Assembly: GCF_004362515.1 (NCBI RefSeq)
Contig: NZ_SNXU01000001.1
Coordinates: 5,456,001 to 5,520,000, forward strand
Direction: 5' to 3'
DNA: 64,000 bases
From: Actinokineospora alba
GTDB taxonomy: Bacteria > Actinomycetota > Actinomycetes > Mycobacteriales > Pseudonocardiaceae
The notes beneath the pieces are model-generated. The model saw nothing but the letters and a program-made list of their open reading frames with translations, was not told the DNA's origin and did no database searches. Position 1 is the first letter of the stretch. Each line of letters opens with the position of its first letter. Positions 16,131-24,527 of this stretch are shown here, piece after piece. A program made the position numbers and the translations under genes.

Positions 16131-17228
16131 GTGGACGTCGACCGCACCCGAGTTCTGGCCTACCGCATAGCCGCGCACGGCCTGCACCGAGACACCGAGC
16201 GCGGCGCTGACCTGCGGGTTCTCGACCTCGGAATCCAGGATGCCGGTGCGTCCTCCCCGCGCGTCGCCATGGCCGCCCGGCTGCCTGGCGGCGCCGATCT
16301 CGACGACCCGGCGCTGGGCACGGTGTGGACCTTTCGCGGCGCGCCGCACGTGGTCCGCCGCGCTGAGGTGGCGGGCATGGCCGCCCGGTTGTGGCCGCGA
16401 AGCGACGCCGACGCCATCGCCCGGCTCAGCGGCGCGGGGGTGGTGTTCAAGAAGGCGGGCATCCCGGGGCTGACCGCGTTCACCGCCGGGGCGGAAGCGA
16501 TGCGCGCGGTCGTCGACCGGGAGAAGACCCGCGGCGAGGTCAGCACCGAGGTCACCGCCCGGCTGCCCGCCGAGTACTCCTACGACTGCCGCACCTGCCA
16601 GGCCACCCACGTCTACGGCAGCCTGTTCCAGCTTGTCGGGCTGGCCGCCGGGGTCGAAGTCCACGGCCAGTCCCGCCCCACGACGCTCAGCCCGCTGCCC
16701 GGGCGGCACCGGGTGCCGAAGAAGACCGCGGGCGCCGGGCCGCTGATCACCGCCTACCTGCAGCTGCACGGACCGGCGGGCAAGGCCGAGGCGGCCGCGT
16801 TCCTGGAGACCATCAGGGCCGAGGCCGCCGCGATGTGGCCCGACGGGCTGAGCGAGGTCACCGTCGACGGGCGCACCGCCTACCTCCCCGAGGACGCGCT
16901 CGCCGCGCTGCGCGACGCGCCGGATCCGCGGCTGGTGCGGCTGCTGCCCCCGTTCGATCCGCTGCTGCAGGCCCGTGACCGCGACCTGCTCGTGCCCGAC
17001 GCCGGGCGCCGCAAGGAACTGTGGCGGCCCATCGGCAACCCCGGCGCCGTGCTGGCCGACGGGGAGATCGTGGGTGCGTGGCGGACCAAGGCGACGGCCC
17101 GCAAGATCACCATCACGGTGACCCCGTTCCAGCGGCTGATCAAAACGGTCACCGCCGCGATCGAGGCCGAGGCCGAGCACGTCGCGCGCGCCCGAGGGGT
17201 CGCCGACGCTGTCGTCGGTTTCGCCTAA
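16131..17228 (+). CDS. AlkZ/YcaQ-like winged-helix protein
   Basis: A 365-residue protein of the winged-helix family (HTH_42) that includes the DNA glycosylases AlkZ and YcaQ, which unhook interstrand crosslinks. Landmarks: LDLGIQDAGASSPRVAMAARL (the segment aligned with the AlkZ catalytic QxQ or QxD loop, here IQD), TVWTFRGAPHVVRR, PLITAYLQLHGPA and LLPPFDPLLQARDR near the C terminus, followed by a strand with GEIVGAWRTK. Whether it is an active glycosylase is uncertain because the loop has only one of the two polar residues in clear register. GTG start, no obvious ribosome site. Confidence 0.75.
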   Translation: MDVDRTRVLAYRIAAHGLHRDTERGADLRVLDLGIQDAGASSPRVAMAARLPGGADLDDPALGTVWTFRGAPHVVRRAEVAGMAARLWPRSDADAIARLSGAGVVFKKAGIPGLTAFTAGAEAMRAVVDREKTRGEVSTEVTARLPAEYSYDCRTCQATHVYGSLFQLVGLAAGVEVHGQSRPTTLSPLPGRHRVPKKTAGAGPLITAYLQLHGPAGKAEAAAFLETIRAEAAAMWPDGLSEVTVDGRTAYLPEDALAALRDAPDPRLVRLLPPFDPLLQARDRDLLVPDAGRRKELWRPIGNPGAVLADGEIVGAWRTKATARKITITVTPFQRLIKTVTAAIEAEAEHVARARGVADAVVGFA

Positions 17229-17258
17229 ACCGGTGGCGGGGACGGTTAGGTTCGAAGG

Positions 17259-17945
17259 ATGGAGCACCAGCCGACCATGGGTCTTGACGATGTCGCCCGG
17301 ATCGAACGCTGGCACGAGTCGGCGTACCGCTCCGCGCGGGTCGACACCGACCAGACTTTCGACTACCTGGGCCGAACGTTCGTCGTCCCGCCGCACGTGC
17401 ACCCGATCACCCCGGTGTCGCACCTGCTGGGGCAGGCGGTCCTCGATGAGGTCACCGACACCGACCGGGTGCTCGACCTGGGCACCGGCTGCGGCGTGAA
17501 CGCCGTGCTCGCCGCGTCCCGCTCCGCCGACGTCACCGCCGTGGACACCAACCCGCACGCGCTCGCTGCCGCCAAGGCAAACGCCGAGCGCAACGGTGTC
17601 GCCGACCGTGTCCACGTGCGCCACAGCGACGTGTTCAGCGACGTCTCCGGCGTGTTCGACCTGATCGTGTTCGACCCGCCGTTCCGCTGGTTCACCCCAC
17701 GCGACCACCTCGAGAACGCCAGCACCGACCCCGGCTACCGGGCGCTCAACACCTTCTTCGCCACCGTCGGCGACCACCTCACCGAGGACGGGCGCATGCT
17801 GATCTTCTTCGGCACCTCCGGCGACCTCGGCCACCTGCGCGCCCAAGCCGACGCCGCCGGATTCACGACGAAGACCATCGCCACCGACGGAATCGACAAG
17901 GACGGCTGGCACGTCGACTACTTCACCTTCCGAATGACCCGATAG
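17259..17945 (+). CDS. Small SAM-dependent methyltransferase (RsmC/HemK-like)
   Basis: A 228-residue class I methyltransferase. The SAM site is LDLGTGCGVNAVLAA (residues about 72-86), an acidic VDTNPHAL follows, and FDPPFRW is the (N/D)PP(F/Y) motif of enzymes that methylate exocyclic amines of nucleic acids or glutamine amides. Size is like the small MTS group (RsmC, HemK, PrmC domains). ATG at 17259. It may be co-transcribed with the AlkZ-like gene 30 bases upstream; a role in base modification is plausible but unproven. Confidence 0.82.
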   Translation: MEHQPTMGLDDVARIERWHESAYRSARVDTDQTFDYLGRTFVVPPHVHPITPVSHLLGQAVLDEVTDTDRVLDLGTGCGVNAVLAASRSADVTAVDTNPHALAAAKANAERNGVADRVHVRHSDVFSDVSGVFDLIVFDPPFRWFTPRDHLENASTDPGYRALNTFFATVGDHLTEDGRMLIFFGTSGDLGHLRAQADAAGFTTKTIATDGIDKDGWHVDYFTFRMTR

Positions 17946-17946
17946 T

Positions 17947-17964
17947 TGTCGGTGTGACCCGACA
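17947..17964. promoter_or_regulatory. Inverted repeat before MFS gene
   Basis: TGTCGG-N6-CCGACA lies just after the methyltransferase stop and about 38 bases before the MFS start. It could be a small terminator or an operator. Confidence 0.35.
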
Positions 17965-18001
17965 CAATCGGGGAACACCCCACCACCCGACGGAGACACC
18001 G

Positions 18002-19333
18002 ATGCCCGACCAGGGCGACGCGCCCACCACCGACACCGAGCAACCCGAGCTCGCGGCCCCCGCGGCCCCCAAGCAGCTGCCGCGGGTGCTGCGCCCGTTC
18101 CGCACCGCGGCCTACCGGCGGCTCGCGCTGGCCCTGGTGCTGAGCACCTTCGCCAGCGGCGTGTGGATCGTGGGCCTGGTGTGGGAGGTCATCCGCATCG
18201 GCGGCGGACCGGCGCAGCTGTCAGTCGTCTCCACCGCCTCAGCCATCGGCGTCCTGCTGCCCGCACTGCTCGCCGGTGTCGTGGCCGACCGGGTCCCGCA
18301 GAAGACGATCCTGCTGTGCGTGGCCGGGGTCGAACTCAGCGGCATGGCCGTGGTCGCGTTGCTGTCGCTGACCGGCGCCACCCAGATCTGGCACCTCGCG
18401 GTGATCTCGTTCATCACCGGCATGGGCATGGCGTTCTACTACCCGGCGTACTCGGCATGGCTGCCCGCCCTCGTGCCCGAGTCGGACCTGATGGCCGTCA
18501 ACGGGTTCGAGGGCATGGTCCGCCCCACGATCGGCCAGGCCGCGGGCCCCGCCGTCGCCGGAATGGCCGTCGGCGCCTTCTCCCCCGGCATCGCCGTCGC
18601 CATCGCGGCCGCCAGCGCCGCCATCGGGTTCGTCGCGTTGACCGCCGTCCCGAAAACCGTCGTCCGCCGCGAGATCGACCCGGACGCCGCCCCCGTGCAC
18701 CCGGTCAGAACCGCCCTGACCGACATGCGTGAGGGCTTCGTCTACATGGTCCGCACGCCATGGCTGCTCGCGACGCTGCTGTTCGCCAGCGTCATGGTGT
18801 TCGTGATCATGGGCCCGCTCGACGTGCTCGTCCCGTTCCTGATCAAGGACCGCCTCGGCGGCGGCCCGGACGACCACGCCTGGGTCCTGGCCGCCTTCGG
18901 GATCGGCGGGGCGGTCGGCTCCCTGACGATGGCGTCGCTGCCCATGCCCCGGCGGTACCTCACCACCATGAACCTGACCTGGGGTGTCGGCTGCCTGCCG
19001 ATGGCGGTGATGGGCATGGCGTCGCAGGTGTGGGTGGTCGTCGCGGCCGCCTTCGTCCTCGGCGCGATGTTCTCGGCGCCGATGGTCATCTGGGGAACCC
19101 TCCTGCAGCGGCGAGTGCCCCCGGCGCTGCTTGGGCGGGTGGCGTCGCTGGACTTCTTCGTGTCGATCTCGCTGATGCCGGTGTCGATGGCCGTGGCGGG
19201 GCCGGTGTCGGAGGCAATCGGGCTGGTGAACACGTTCCTGATCGCCGGTCTCGTGCCCGCGGTGGTGGCGGCGGTGGCGATCGTGTGGGCGAAGCTGCCC
19301 CAGGACGAACTCGCTCATCCTCTTCGGGACTGA
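18002..19333 (+). CDS. MFS transporter (EntS/MMR-like)
   Basis: A 443-residue major facilitator protein with a hydrophilic 35-residue N terminus and about twelve membrane segments. GVVADRVPQKTILL is motif A; FYYPAYSAWLPALVPESDLMAVNGFEG (abbreviated) matches the EntS-like branch of exporters, which handle siderophores or drugs. ATG at 18002 was chosen as the last start before the hydrophilic leader; GTG at 17954 would place the inverted repeat inside the gene. Ends at a shared terminator. Confidence 0.87.
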   Translation: MPDQGDAPTTDTEQPELAAPAAPKQLPRVLRPFRTAAYRRLALALVLSTFASGVWIVGLVWEVIRIGGGPAQLSVVSTASAIGVLLPALLAGVVADRVPQKTILLCVAGVELSGMAVVALLSLTGATQIWHLAVISFITGMGMAFYYPAYSAWLPALVPESDLMAVNGFEGMVRPTIGQAAGPAVAGMAVGAFSPGIAVAIAAASAAIGFVALTAVPKTVVRREIDPDAAPVHPVRTALTDMREGFVYMVRTPWLLATLLFASVMVFVIMGPLDVLVPFLIKDRLGGGPDDHAWVLAAFGIGGAVGSLTMASLPMPRRYLTTMNLTWGVGCLPMAVMGMASQVWVVVAAAFVLGAMFSAPMVIWGTLLQRRVPPALLGRVASLDFFVSISLMPVSMAVAGPVSEAIGLVNTFLIAGLVPAVVAAVAIVWAKLPQDELAHPLRD

Positions 19334-19364
19334 TCCCGGAGAGGAACCCTTACCCGAAACGCAC

Positions 19365-19399
19365 TCCGGCCCCCACTCCACAAGGAAGCGGGGGCCGGA
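19365..19399. terminator. Bidirectional terminator between MFS and SPFH genes
   Basis: TCCGGCCCCC paired with GGGGGCCGGA, a perfect 10-bp stem with a 15-base loop, sits between two convergent genes, 32 bases after one stop and 12 after the other. Confidence 0.85.
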
Positions 19400-19410
19400 A
19401 TCAAACCGCG

Positions 19411-20685
19411 TTACTGACCAGGCTGCGGCGGCGGCCGCATCGTCTGGGTGCGCTCACTGTCCGGGTCCGCGATCGGGAACTGCATCCCCGGCATCGGCGA
19501 CTGCGGCACCGACGGACCAATACCCGCAGGCTGCTCATACGTCTGCCTCGGCGCGGGCTCCATCGGTGGCACCGGCGACCCAGCGGACACGTCGGCGTCG
19601 ACCACGGCTTCGGCCTGGCGGACCGCCTCAGCGATCCGGGCGTCGGTTGTGGTGTCGAACCAGTCGGCGATCGCCGCGTCGTCTTCCTCCGCGCGGGCGG
19701 CTTCCGGGTCCGGGGCGGGCGGCTCGTAGCGGAAAACGCCGTCCTCGCCGGGGGCGCCGAGCATGCGGGCGAAACCCTCGAGGGACTTGTTGAAGTCGCT
19801 GGGGATCAGCCACACCTTGTTCGCGTCGCCCTGGGCCATCAGCGGCAGGGTCTGCAGGTACTGGTAGGCCAGCACCTCGGGGGTGGGGCGGCTCGCCTTG
19901 ATCGCGGCGAACACCTTCTCGATCGCCTTCGCCTGGCCCTGCGCCTGCAGGTACCGGGCCGCGCGCTCACCCTGGGCGGCCAGGATGCGGGACTGGCGGT
20001 CGGCCTCGGCGGCCATGATCGTCGCCTGCTTGGCGCCCTCCGCGTAGAGGATCTGGCTCTGGCGCTGACCCTGGGCGGTCATGATCGCCGCTTCCCGCTG
20101 GCCCTCGGCGTTGAGGATTATGGCGCGCTTCTCACGGTCGGCGCGCATCTGCTTCTCCATCGAGTCCTGGATGGAGGGCGGCGGGTCGATCGCCTTGAGC
20201 TCGACGCGGGCCACACGGATGCCCCAGCGGCCGGTCTCCTCGTCGAGGACCCCACGCAGCTGCCCGTTGATCTGGTCACGGGAAGTCAGCGTCTGCTCCA
20301 GGCTCATGCCACCGACGACGTTGCGCAGCGTCGTCGTGGTGAGCTGCTCCACGGCGATGATGTAGTTGGAGATCTCGTACACCGCGGCGCGCGAGTCGGT
20401 GACCTGGAAGTACACGACCGTGTCGATCGAGACGGTCAGGTTGTCCTGGGTGATCACCGGCTGCGGCGGGAACGACACGACCTGCTCGCGCAGGTCGATG
20501 CGGGCCCGGACCCGGTCCAGGAACGGAACCAGGAAGTTCAGGCCCGGCTCGGCGACGGTGCGGAAACGCCCCAGCCGCTCGATGACCGCCGACTGCGCCT
20601 GCGGGATGACCAGGATGGACTTGACCACGACCGTGAGCACGAAGAGCACCACGAACACGGCGACGATGATGGTGGTGGGATCCAC
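19411..20685 (-). CDS. SPFH/band 7 membrane protease-associated protein (QmcA-like)
   Basis: A 424-residue stomatin/prohibitin-type scaffold protein. An N-terminal membrane segment (IIVAVFVVLFVLTVVV) is followed by the band-7 domain (IPQAQSAVIERLGRF, GLNFLVPFLDRVRARIDLR) and a long Ala/Glu/Gln-rich coiled coil (QREAAIMTAQGQRQSQIL). The last 100 residues are an acidic then proline-rich tail. Such proteins form membrane rings that organise proteolysis or microdomains. GTG at 20685 has GGAGGT four bases before it. Pairs with the NfeD-like gene 36 bases upstream, the classic NfeD-SPFH operon. Confidence 0.92.
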   Translation of the reverse strand: MDPTTIIVAVFVVLFVLTVVVKSILVIPQAQSAVIERLGRFRTVAEPGLNFLVPFLDRVRARIDLREQVVSFPPQPVITQDNLTVSIDTVVYFQVTDSRAAVYEISNYIIAVEQLTTTTLRNVVGGMSLEQTLTSRDQINGQLRGVLDEETGRWGIRVARVELKAIDPPPSIQDSMEKQMRADREKRAIILNAEGQREAAIMTAQGQRQSQILYAEGAKQATIMAAEADRQSRILAAQGERAARYLQAQGQAKAIEKVFAAIKASRPTPEVLAYQYLQTLPLMAQGDANKVWLIPSDFNKSLEGFARMLGAPGEDGVFRYEPPAPDPEAARAEEDDAAIADWFDTTTDARIAEAVRQAEAVVDADVSAGSPVPPMEPAPRQTYEQPAGIGPSVPQSPMPGMQFPIADPDSERTQTMRPPPQPGQ

Positions 20686-20721
20686 CAGTACCTCCAATTT
20701 TCGGCGCGACGATGCGCGCGA

Positions 20722-21147
20722 TTACAGACGCTCGGCCCAGACCACCGCGGTCGCACCGGAGATCTCCACGACCGTCACGGCCGTGCCCGGTTCCAACACC
20801 TGCGACTCGTCGAACGCGCGCGCCGACCACTCCTGGCCCTTGAGCTTGATGCGTCCGCCCGTGCTGTCCACTGTGGACACCACGGTGGCGGTGCCGCCGA
20901 TGTGCGCGGCCACGTTGTCCGGGATGTGCGCGCCGTGCATCCGGGCCTTGAGCCAGGGCCGGGCCACGGTGATCAACCCGAGCGCCGTGACCGCGAAGAC
21001 GGCGGCGGTGACGAAGGTGTTGCCGAAGAGAACCTCGGCCCCCGCGCCCGCCAGTGCCGCCGACCCGATCATGAGCAGGAAGAAGTCACCCGACAGGATC
21101 TCGGCCGCGATCAGGACGATTCCAGCGATGAGCCAAATCAGCGCCAT
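20722..21147 (-). CDS. NfeD-like membrane protein
   Basis: A 141-residue short NfeD protein. Three or four N-terminal hydrophobic helices (LIWLIAGIVLIAAEILSG, LIGSAALAGAGAEVLF) are followed by a soluble OB-fold domain (IGGTATVVSTVDSTGGRIKLKGQEWSAR, abbreviated), ending in a beta-strand VVWAERL. NfeD proteins partner with SPFH proteins, encoded here directly downstream on the same strand. ATG at 21147 begins right at the first helix. Confidence 0.9.
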   Translation of the reverse strand: MALIWLIAGIVLIAAEILSGDFFLLMIGSAALAGAGAEVLFGNTFVTAAVFAVTALGLITVARPWLKARMHGAHIPDNVAAHIGGTATVVSTVDSTGGRIKLKGQEWSARAFDESQVLEPGTAVTVVEISGATAVVWAERL

Positions 21148-21217
21148 AGACACATCGTGACAGATATCCGCGACCCGCATCGGCTGATCGGACCAACTCC
21201 AACCGTGTCGTGACCAG

Positions 21218-22036
21218 TCAGTTCTCCCCTGGGTCGGTCACGAAGTCGATCAGCCGTTCCACCGCTCCCACCAGCGGCGGCTCCAGGTCGCGGAACCCGG
21301 TGACCGCGGCCCGCACGCGGCGCCACCCGTCGGCCGGTTCGCCCCAGCCGAGGGCGTCGCACACGCCGACCTTCCACTCGATCCCGCGCGGCACCGTGGG
21401 CCACGCCGCGATGCCGACGACCGACGGTTTCACCGCCGCCCACACGTCCACATAGGGGTGACCAGTCACGAGCACGTTGTCGTCGCGCAGCCCGCCGACG
21501 ATCCGCGACTCCTTGCTGCCCGACACCAGGTGGTCCACCAGCACACCCAGGCGCCTGCCCGGGCCGGTGCCGAATTCCGCGACCCGGTCGGCGAGCTGGT
21601 CGATGCCGTCGAGGGGTTCGACCACCACGCCCTCGACGCGCAGGTCGTGCCCCCACACGAGTTCCACCAGTTCGGCGTCGTGGATGCCCTCCACCCAGAT
21701 CCGGCTCTCCCGCGCGGTCCGCGCACGGTGGCCCTGCACCTTCACCGACCCGGACGCCGACACCTTCGGCGCGCTCGGCGCCGCCGCGGCCGGTGGGCGG
21801 ATCAGGGTGACGGGCGCGCCGTCGAGGAGGAAGCCGGCCGGGGTCAGCGGGAAGAGCCTGCGCCCGCCGCGGCGGTCTTCGAGCACGACGTTGCCGTATT
21901 CGAAGCCGACGACCGCGCCGCAGAACCCGCTGGCCGGGTCCTCCACCACCAGACCGGGTTCGGCGAGCACCTCGGGGATCTGCTTGCGGGCCCGCCCACC
22001 GGAGAGGATGTCGCGGCCATAGTCATGTGAGCGCAC
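21218..22036 (-). CDS. DUF3097 family protein
   Basis: A 272-residue soluble protein of the actinobacterial DUF3097 family. Recognisable parts: YGRDILSGGRARKQIPEVLAE at the start (abbreviated), SRIWVEGIHDAELVELVWGHDLR in the middle, LGVLVDHLVSGSKESRI, and HPYVDVWAAVKPSVVGI. The acidic EG...D and DH patterns resemble Toprim-like metal sites, but no activity is known to me. GTG start at 22036. Divergent from the sigma factor gene. Confidence 0.85.
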   Translation of the reverse strand: MRSHDYGRDILSGGRARKQIPEVLAEPGLVVEDPASGFCGAVVGFEYGNVVLEDRRGGRRLFPLTPAGFLLDGAPVTLIRPPAAAAPSAPKVSASGSVKVQGHRARTARESRIWVEGIHDAELVELVWGHDLRVEGVVVEPLDGIDQLADRVAEFGTGPGRRLGVLVDHLVSGSKESRIVGGLRDDNVLVTGHPYVDVWAAVKPSVVGIAAWPTVPRGIEWKVGVCDALGWGEPADGWRRVRAAVTGFRDLEPPLVGAVERLIDFVTDPGEN

Positions 22037-22165
22037 GCCAACAACCTAGCGACGCCACCCTCGGCCCAGCCCCAGCCACGCCGACCACCGCTCCACCCGC
22101 GACTCGCGGAAGAAATTCGGGGCGCGGCCCGTCGGAGTTGGGGGCTCCCGAGCGACGATGGGGAT

Positions 22166-22684
22166 GTGAGCACGCAACCGGGCGTGCGGCCCGACCCGGC
22201 GTTGGGCCTCCTGGCCCGCTACGACGAGGTCCTGCCGCAGGTCTACGGCTACCTGCTGGCGCGGTGCCGGGTCGCCGCGCTGGCCGAGGACCTGACGGCG
22301 GAGACATTCCTCGCCGCCGTCGCCGCCCTGCGCAAACCCGGCGCGCCCGTGTTGACCGTGGGGTGGCTCATCGGGGTGGCCCGGCACAAGCTCGCCGACC
22401 ACTGGCGGCGCGAGGAACGCGAACGGCGCGGGCTGGTCGCGCTCGACGGCGAGGCCGAGCACGTCGAGGACCCGTGGGAGGTCCACCTGGACGTGATGGC
22501 CGCCCACGACGTCCTCGCCGAACTCGGCCCGCACCACCGGGCCGCGCTCACCCTGCGGTACCTCGACGGGCTGCCGGTCCCCGAGGTCGCCGACTGCCTC
22601 GGCCGCACCGTGCACGCCACCGAGGCGTTGCTCGTGCGCGCGCGGGGCGCGTTCCGCAAGACCTACCAGGGAAAGGAGGGCTGA
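22166..22684 (+). CDS. ECF-type RNA polymerase sigma factor
   Basis: A 172-residue sigma-70 family factor. Region 2 is seen in LPQVYGYLLARCRVAALAEDLTAETFLAA and VGWLIGVARHKLADHWRRE (abbreviated); region 4 in LGPHHRAALTLRYLDGLPVPEVADCLGRTVHATEALLVRARGAFR (abbreviated). It directs RNA polymerase to a small regulon. GTG start. Its stop is one base from the start of the next gene, a two-domain glyoxalase-like protein whose N-terminal tail resembles proteins that pair with sigma factors. Confidence 0.88.
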   Translation: MSTQPGVRPDPALGLLARYDEVLPQVYGYLLARCRVAALAEDLTAETFLAAVAALRKPGAPVLTVGWLIGVARHKLADHWRREERERRGLVALDGEAEHVEDPWEVHLDVMAAHDVLAELGPHHRAALTLRYLDGLPVPEVADCLGRTVHATEALLVRARGAFRKTYQGKEG

Positions 22685-22685
22685 C

Positions 22686-23585
22686 ATGACCGATCCGATG
22701 GACGCCCTCCGCGCACCGGTCCAGCCGGTGGACCCTGACCCGATCTTCGCCGACGACCTGCGTGAGCGCCTGCGCCGCGCGGTCCTCGGCCCGACAGGAG
22801 CGAGTGAGATGACCGCACAGAAGACCGTGGTTCCGGAGAGCGAACTGGGCTGGGGGCCGACGCTGAGCCCGTACATCGCGGTGAGCGACGCCCGCGCCGC
22901 GATCGACTGGTACCTCGAGGTGTTCGACGCCCACCAGCGCGGCGAGGTGTACGAGATGGAGGACGGCGCCATCGGACACGCCGAAATCGGCATCGGCGAC
23001 GCGGTGCTGATGCTCGCCGAGGGCGGTGTCGGGGATGTACCGGTGACCGCGCCTGACTCCCCGCGCACGTTCAGCACGACCCTGCACGTGCAGGTCCCCG
23101 ATGTGGACGCCACGGTCGCGCTCGCCGAACAGCGGGGGGCGGCGATCGAGCGGCGGCCGGAAGACCAGCCGTACGGGCGGGTCGCGGCGTTCGTCGACCC
23201 GTTCGGACACCGGTGGCTGCTCAACACGCCACCGCCGACCGCCACGCGGCACCGGGTGGGCGAGATCGCGTACACGACGATGGTGGTCGCCGACGATGAG
23301 AAGGCGAAGGCGTTCTACGGGGCGGTGCTCGGCTGGGAGTTCGAGTCCGGGTCGCTACCGCACGCCTGGGGCGTGCCCGGGATGGCCGACTTCGGCATCT
23401 GGGGCGACCGGTCGCAGCGACCCGAGGTGCAGCTCTGCTACCGGGTCAACGACCTGGACGCGGCGCTGGAACGGGTCCGGGCCAACAACGGCACGGCGGA
23501 GGAGATCCAGCGCAAGCCGTATGGGCTGATGGTGGAGTGCACCGACGACCAGGGGGCACGCTTCCAGCTGTGGGCAGCGCCTTAG
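22686..23585 (+). CDS. Two-domain VOC (glyoxalase-like) protein with N-terminal tail
   Basis: A 299-residue protein. Residues 40-165 and 185-299 are two vicinal-oxygen-chelate domains of the PhnB/glyoxalase type (SPYIAVSDARAAIDWYLEVF and VVADDEKAKAFYGAVLGWEFE starts; DPFGHRW and ARFQLWAAP ends). The first 38 residues (MTDPMDALRAPVQPVDPDP, FADDLRERLRRAVLG) are a hydrophilic tail like those of sigma-factor-linked proteins. It begins one base after the sigma gene stop, so it is co-translated with it and may sense a small molecule for that sigma factor. Function is inferred from context. Confidence 0.8.
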   Translation: MTDPMDALRAPVQPVDPDPIFADDLRERLRRAVLGPTGASEMTAQKTVVPESELGWGPTLSPYIAVSDARAAIDWYLEVFDAHQRGEVYEMEDGAIGHAEIGIGDAVLMLAEGGVGDVPVTAPDSPRTFSTTLHVQVPDVDATVALAEQRGAAIERRPEDQPYGRVAAFVDPFGHRWLLNTPPPTATRHRVGEIAYTTMVVADDEKAKAFYGAVLGWEFESGSLPHAWGVPGMADFGIWGDRSQRPEVQLCYRVNDLDAALERVRANNGTAEEIQRKPYGLMVECTDDQGARFQLWAAP

Positions 23586-23588
23586 GTC

Positions 23589-23712
23589 TCGCCGTCGACC
23601 TTGCAGACCGGCAACGGCGCCAAGGTCATCATCGAGACCACGTCGGCGGCCACTCCTGGCACCTACCCGATCGCCACCAACGCTGACGGCGAAGACCGCG
23701 ACGGCCACTCGC
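23589..23712 (+). pseudogene. Remnant of a secreted-protein C-terminal domain
   Basis: The 140-base gap before the SCO1664 gene encodes, without a start, SPSTLQTGNGAKVIIETTSA then ATPGTYPIATNADGED. This matches the recurring beta-sandwich pattern FSPSSVQTGxSATxTV...ATPxGTYPI found at the C-termini of secreted bacterial proteases and chitinases. It is in frame with, but after, the VOC stop. I take it as a decayed fragment. Confidence 0.45.
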
Positions 23713-23726
23713 CCACTGTGGATTGC

Positions 23727-24521
23727 CTAGAAGGCGGGCCACGGGATGGGGCGGAGTTCCGGGTCTGGCGTCGGGTAGATCGGGGCGGCGAGCAGGCGGG
23801 CCACCCGGGAACGCAACGCCTTGATCTCGCGCTTCGCCAGGTGTGGCGACAACGCCTCCGGAAGATCCGCGTCCAGGGCGGCGCGCAGGGTGGCCAAGGT
23901 GTCGAGGGTGTCCTCTGGCAGTGGTTCGCTTGCCCAGCCCCACAACACCGTGCGCAGCTTGTTCTCGCTGTGCAGGCTGATGCCGTGGTCCACGCCGTAG
24001 ACGCCGCCGTCGGTGCCGTGCAGGACGTGGCCGCCCTTGCGGTCGGCGTTGTTGATCACAACGTCGAGGGCGGCGAGGCGGGCGACGTCGGGGTGGTCGG
24101 AGTGCACCAGGACCGCGGGTTCACCGCGGCGGTCGTGGGCGCGCAGGATGGGCCGCCACCCGGTGGGCACCTCATCGGGTGCGAGCACGTCGACGAGGTC
24201 GTCGCCGTCCTTGGTGTCGACCCACAGCTGCACCATGCCGGGGCCGACCGGCCCGTCGCGCAGGACCGTCGGGGGGATCAGCGGCAACCCCGCCGCCTGT
24301 GCCACCAGGTACGACGCGACCTCACGGCCGGCGAGGGTGCCGTCAGGGAAGTCCCACAGGGGGCGCTCGCCTGCGACCGGCTTGTACACGCACTGCGCCC
24401 GCACACCGTCGAGTTCGACCGCGCAGAACAGGGTGGTGTTCGACGCGTCGACGAGCCTGCCCTCGATGTCGATCGAGCCGTGCAGCAGTAAGTCCCCGGC
24501 GGCCGGGTCGGTGGGGCGCAC
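23727..24521 (-). CDS. SCO1664 family protein (PI3/4-kinase-like fold)
   Basis: A 264-residue protein of the SCO1664 family, distantly similar to phosphatidylinositol 3/4-kinase-type folds. Typical are the N-terminal LLLHGSIDIEGRLVDASNTT, the nucleotide-strand-like CVYKPVAGERPLWDFPDGTL, the catalytic-loop-like DVVINNADRKGGH and GVYGVDHGISLH. The family nearly always sits beside DUF3090 and an MSMEG_4193-type phosphatase gene, near mycothiol cysteine-ligase loci. Here DUF3090 is six bases upstream but the phosphatase gene is 14 kb away. GTG start. Biochemical role unknown. Confidence 0.88.
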   Translation of the reverse strand: MRPTDPAAGDLLLHGSIDIEGRLVDASNTTLFCAVELDGVRAQCVYKPVAGERPLWDFPDGTLAGREVASYLVAQAAGLPLIPPTVLRDGPVGPGMVQLWVDTKDGDDLVDVLAPDEVPTGWRPILRAHDRRGEPAVLVHSDHPDVARLAALDVVINNADRKGGHVLHGTDGGVYGVDHGISLHSENKLRTVLWGWASEPLPEDTLDTLATLRAALDADLPEALSPHLAKREIKALRSRVARLLAAPIYPTPDPELRPIPWPAF

Positions 24522-24527
24522 GGCGGG

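Noticed and set aside
18760..21213. 817-residue frame on the plus strand
   Set aside because: Overlaps the MFS gene end and is antisense to the SPFH and NfeD genes; no recognisable domain.
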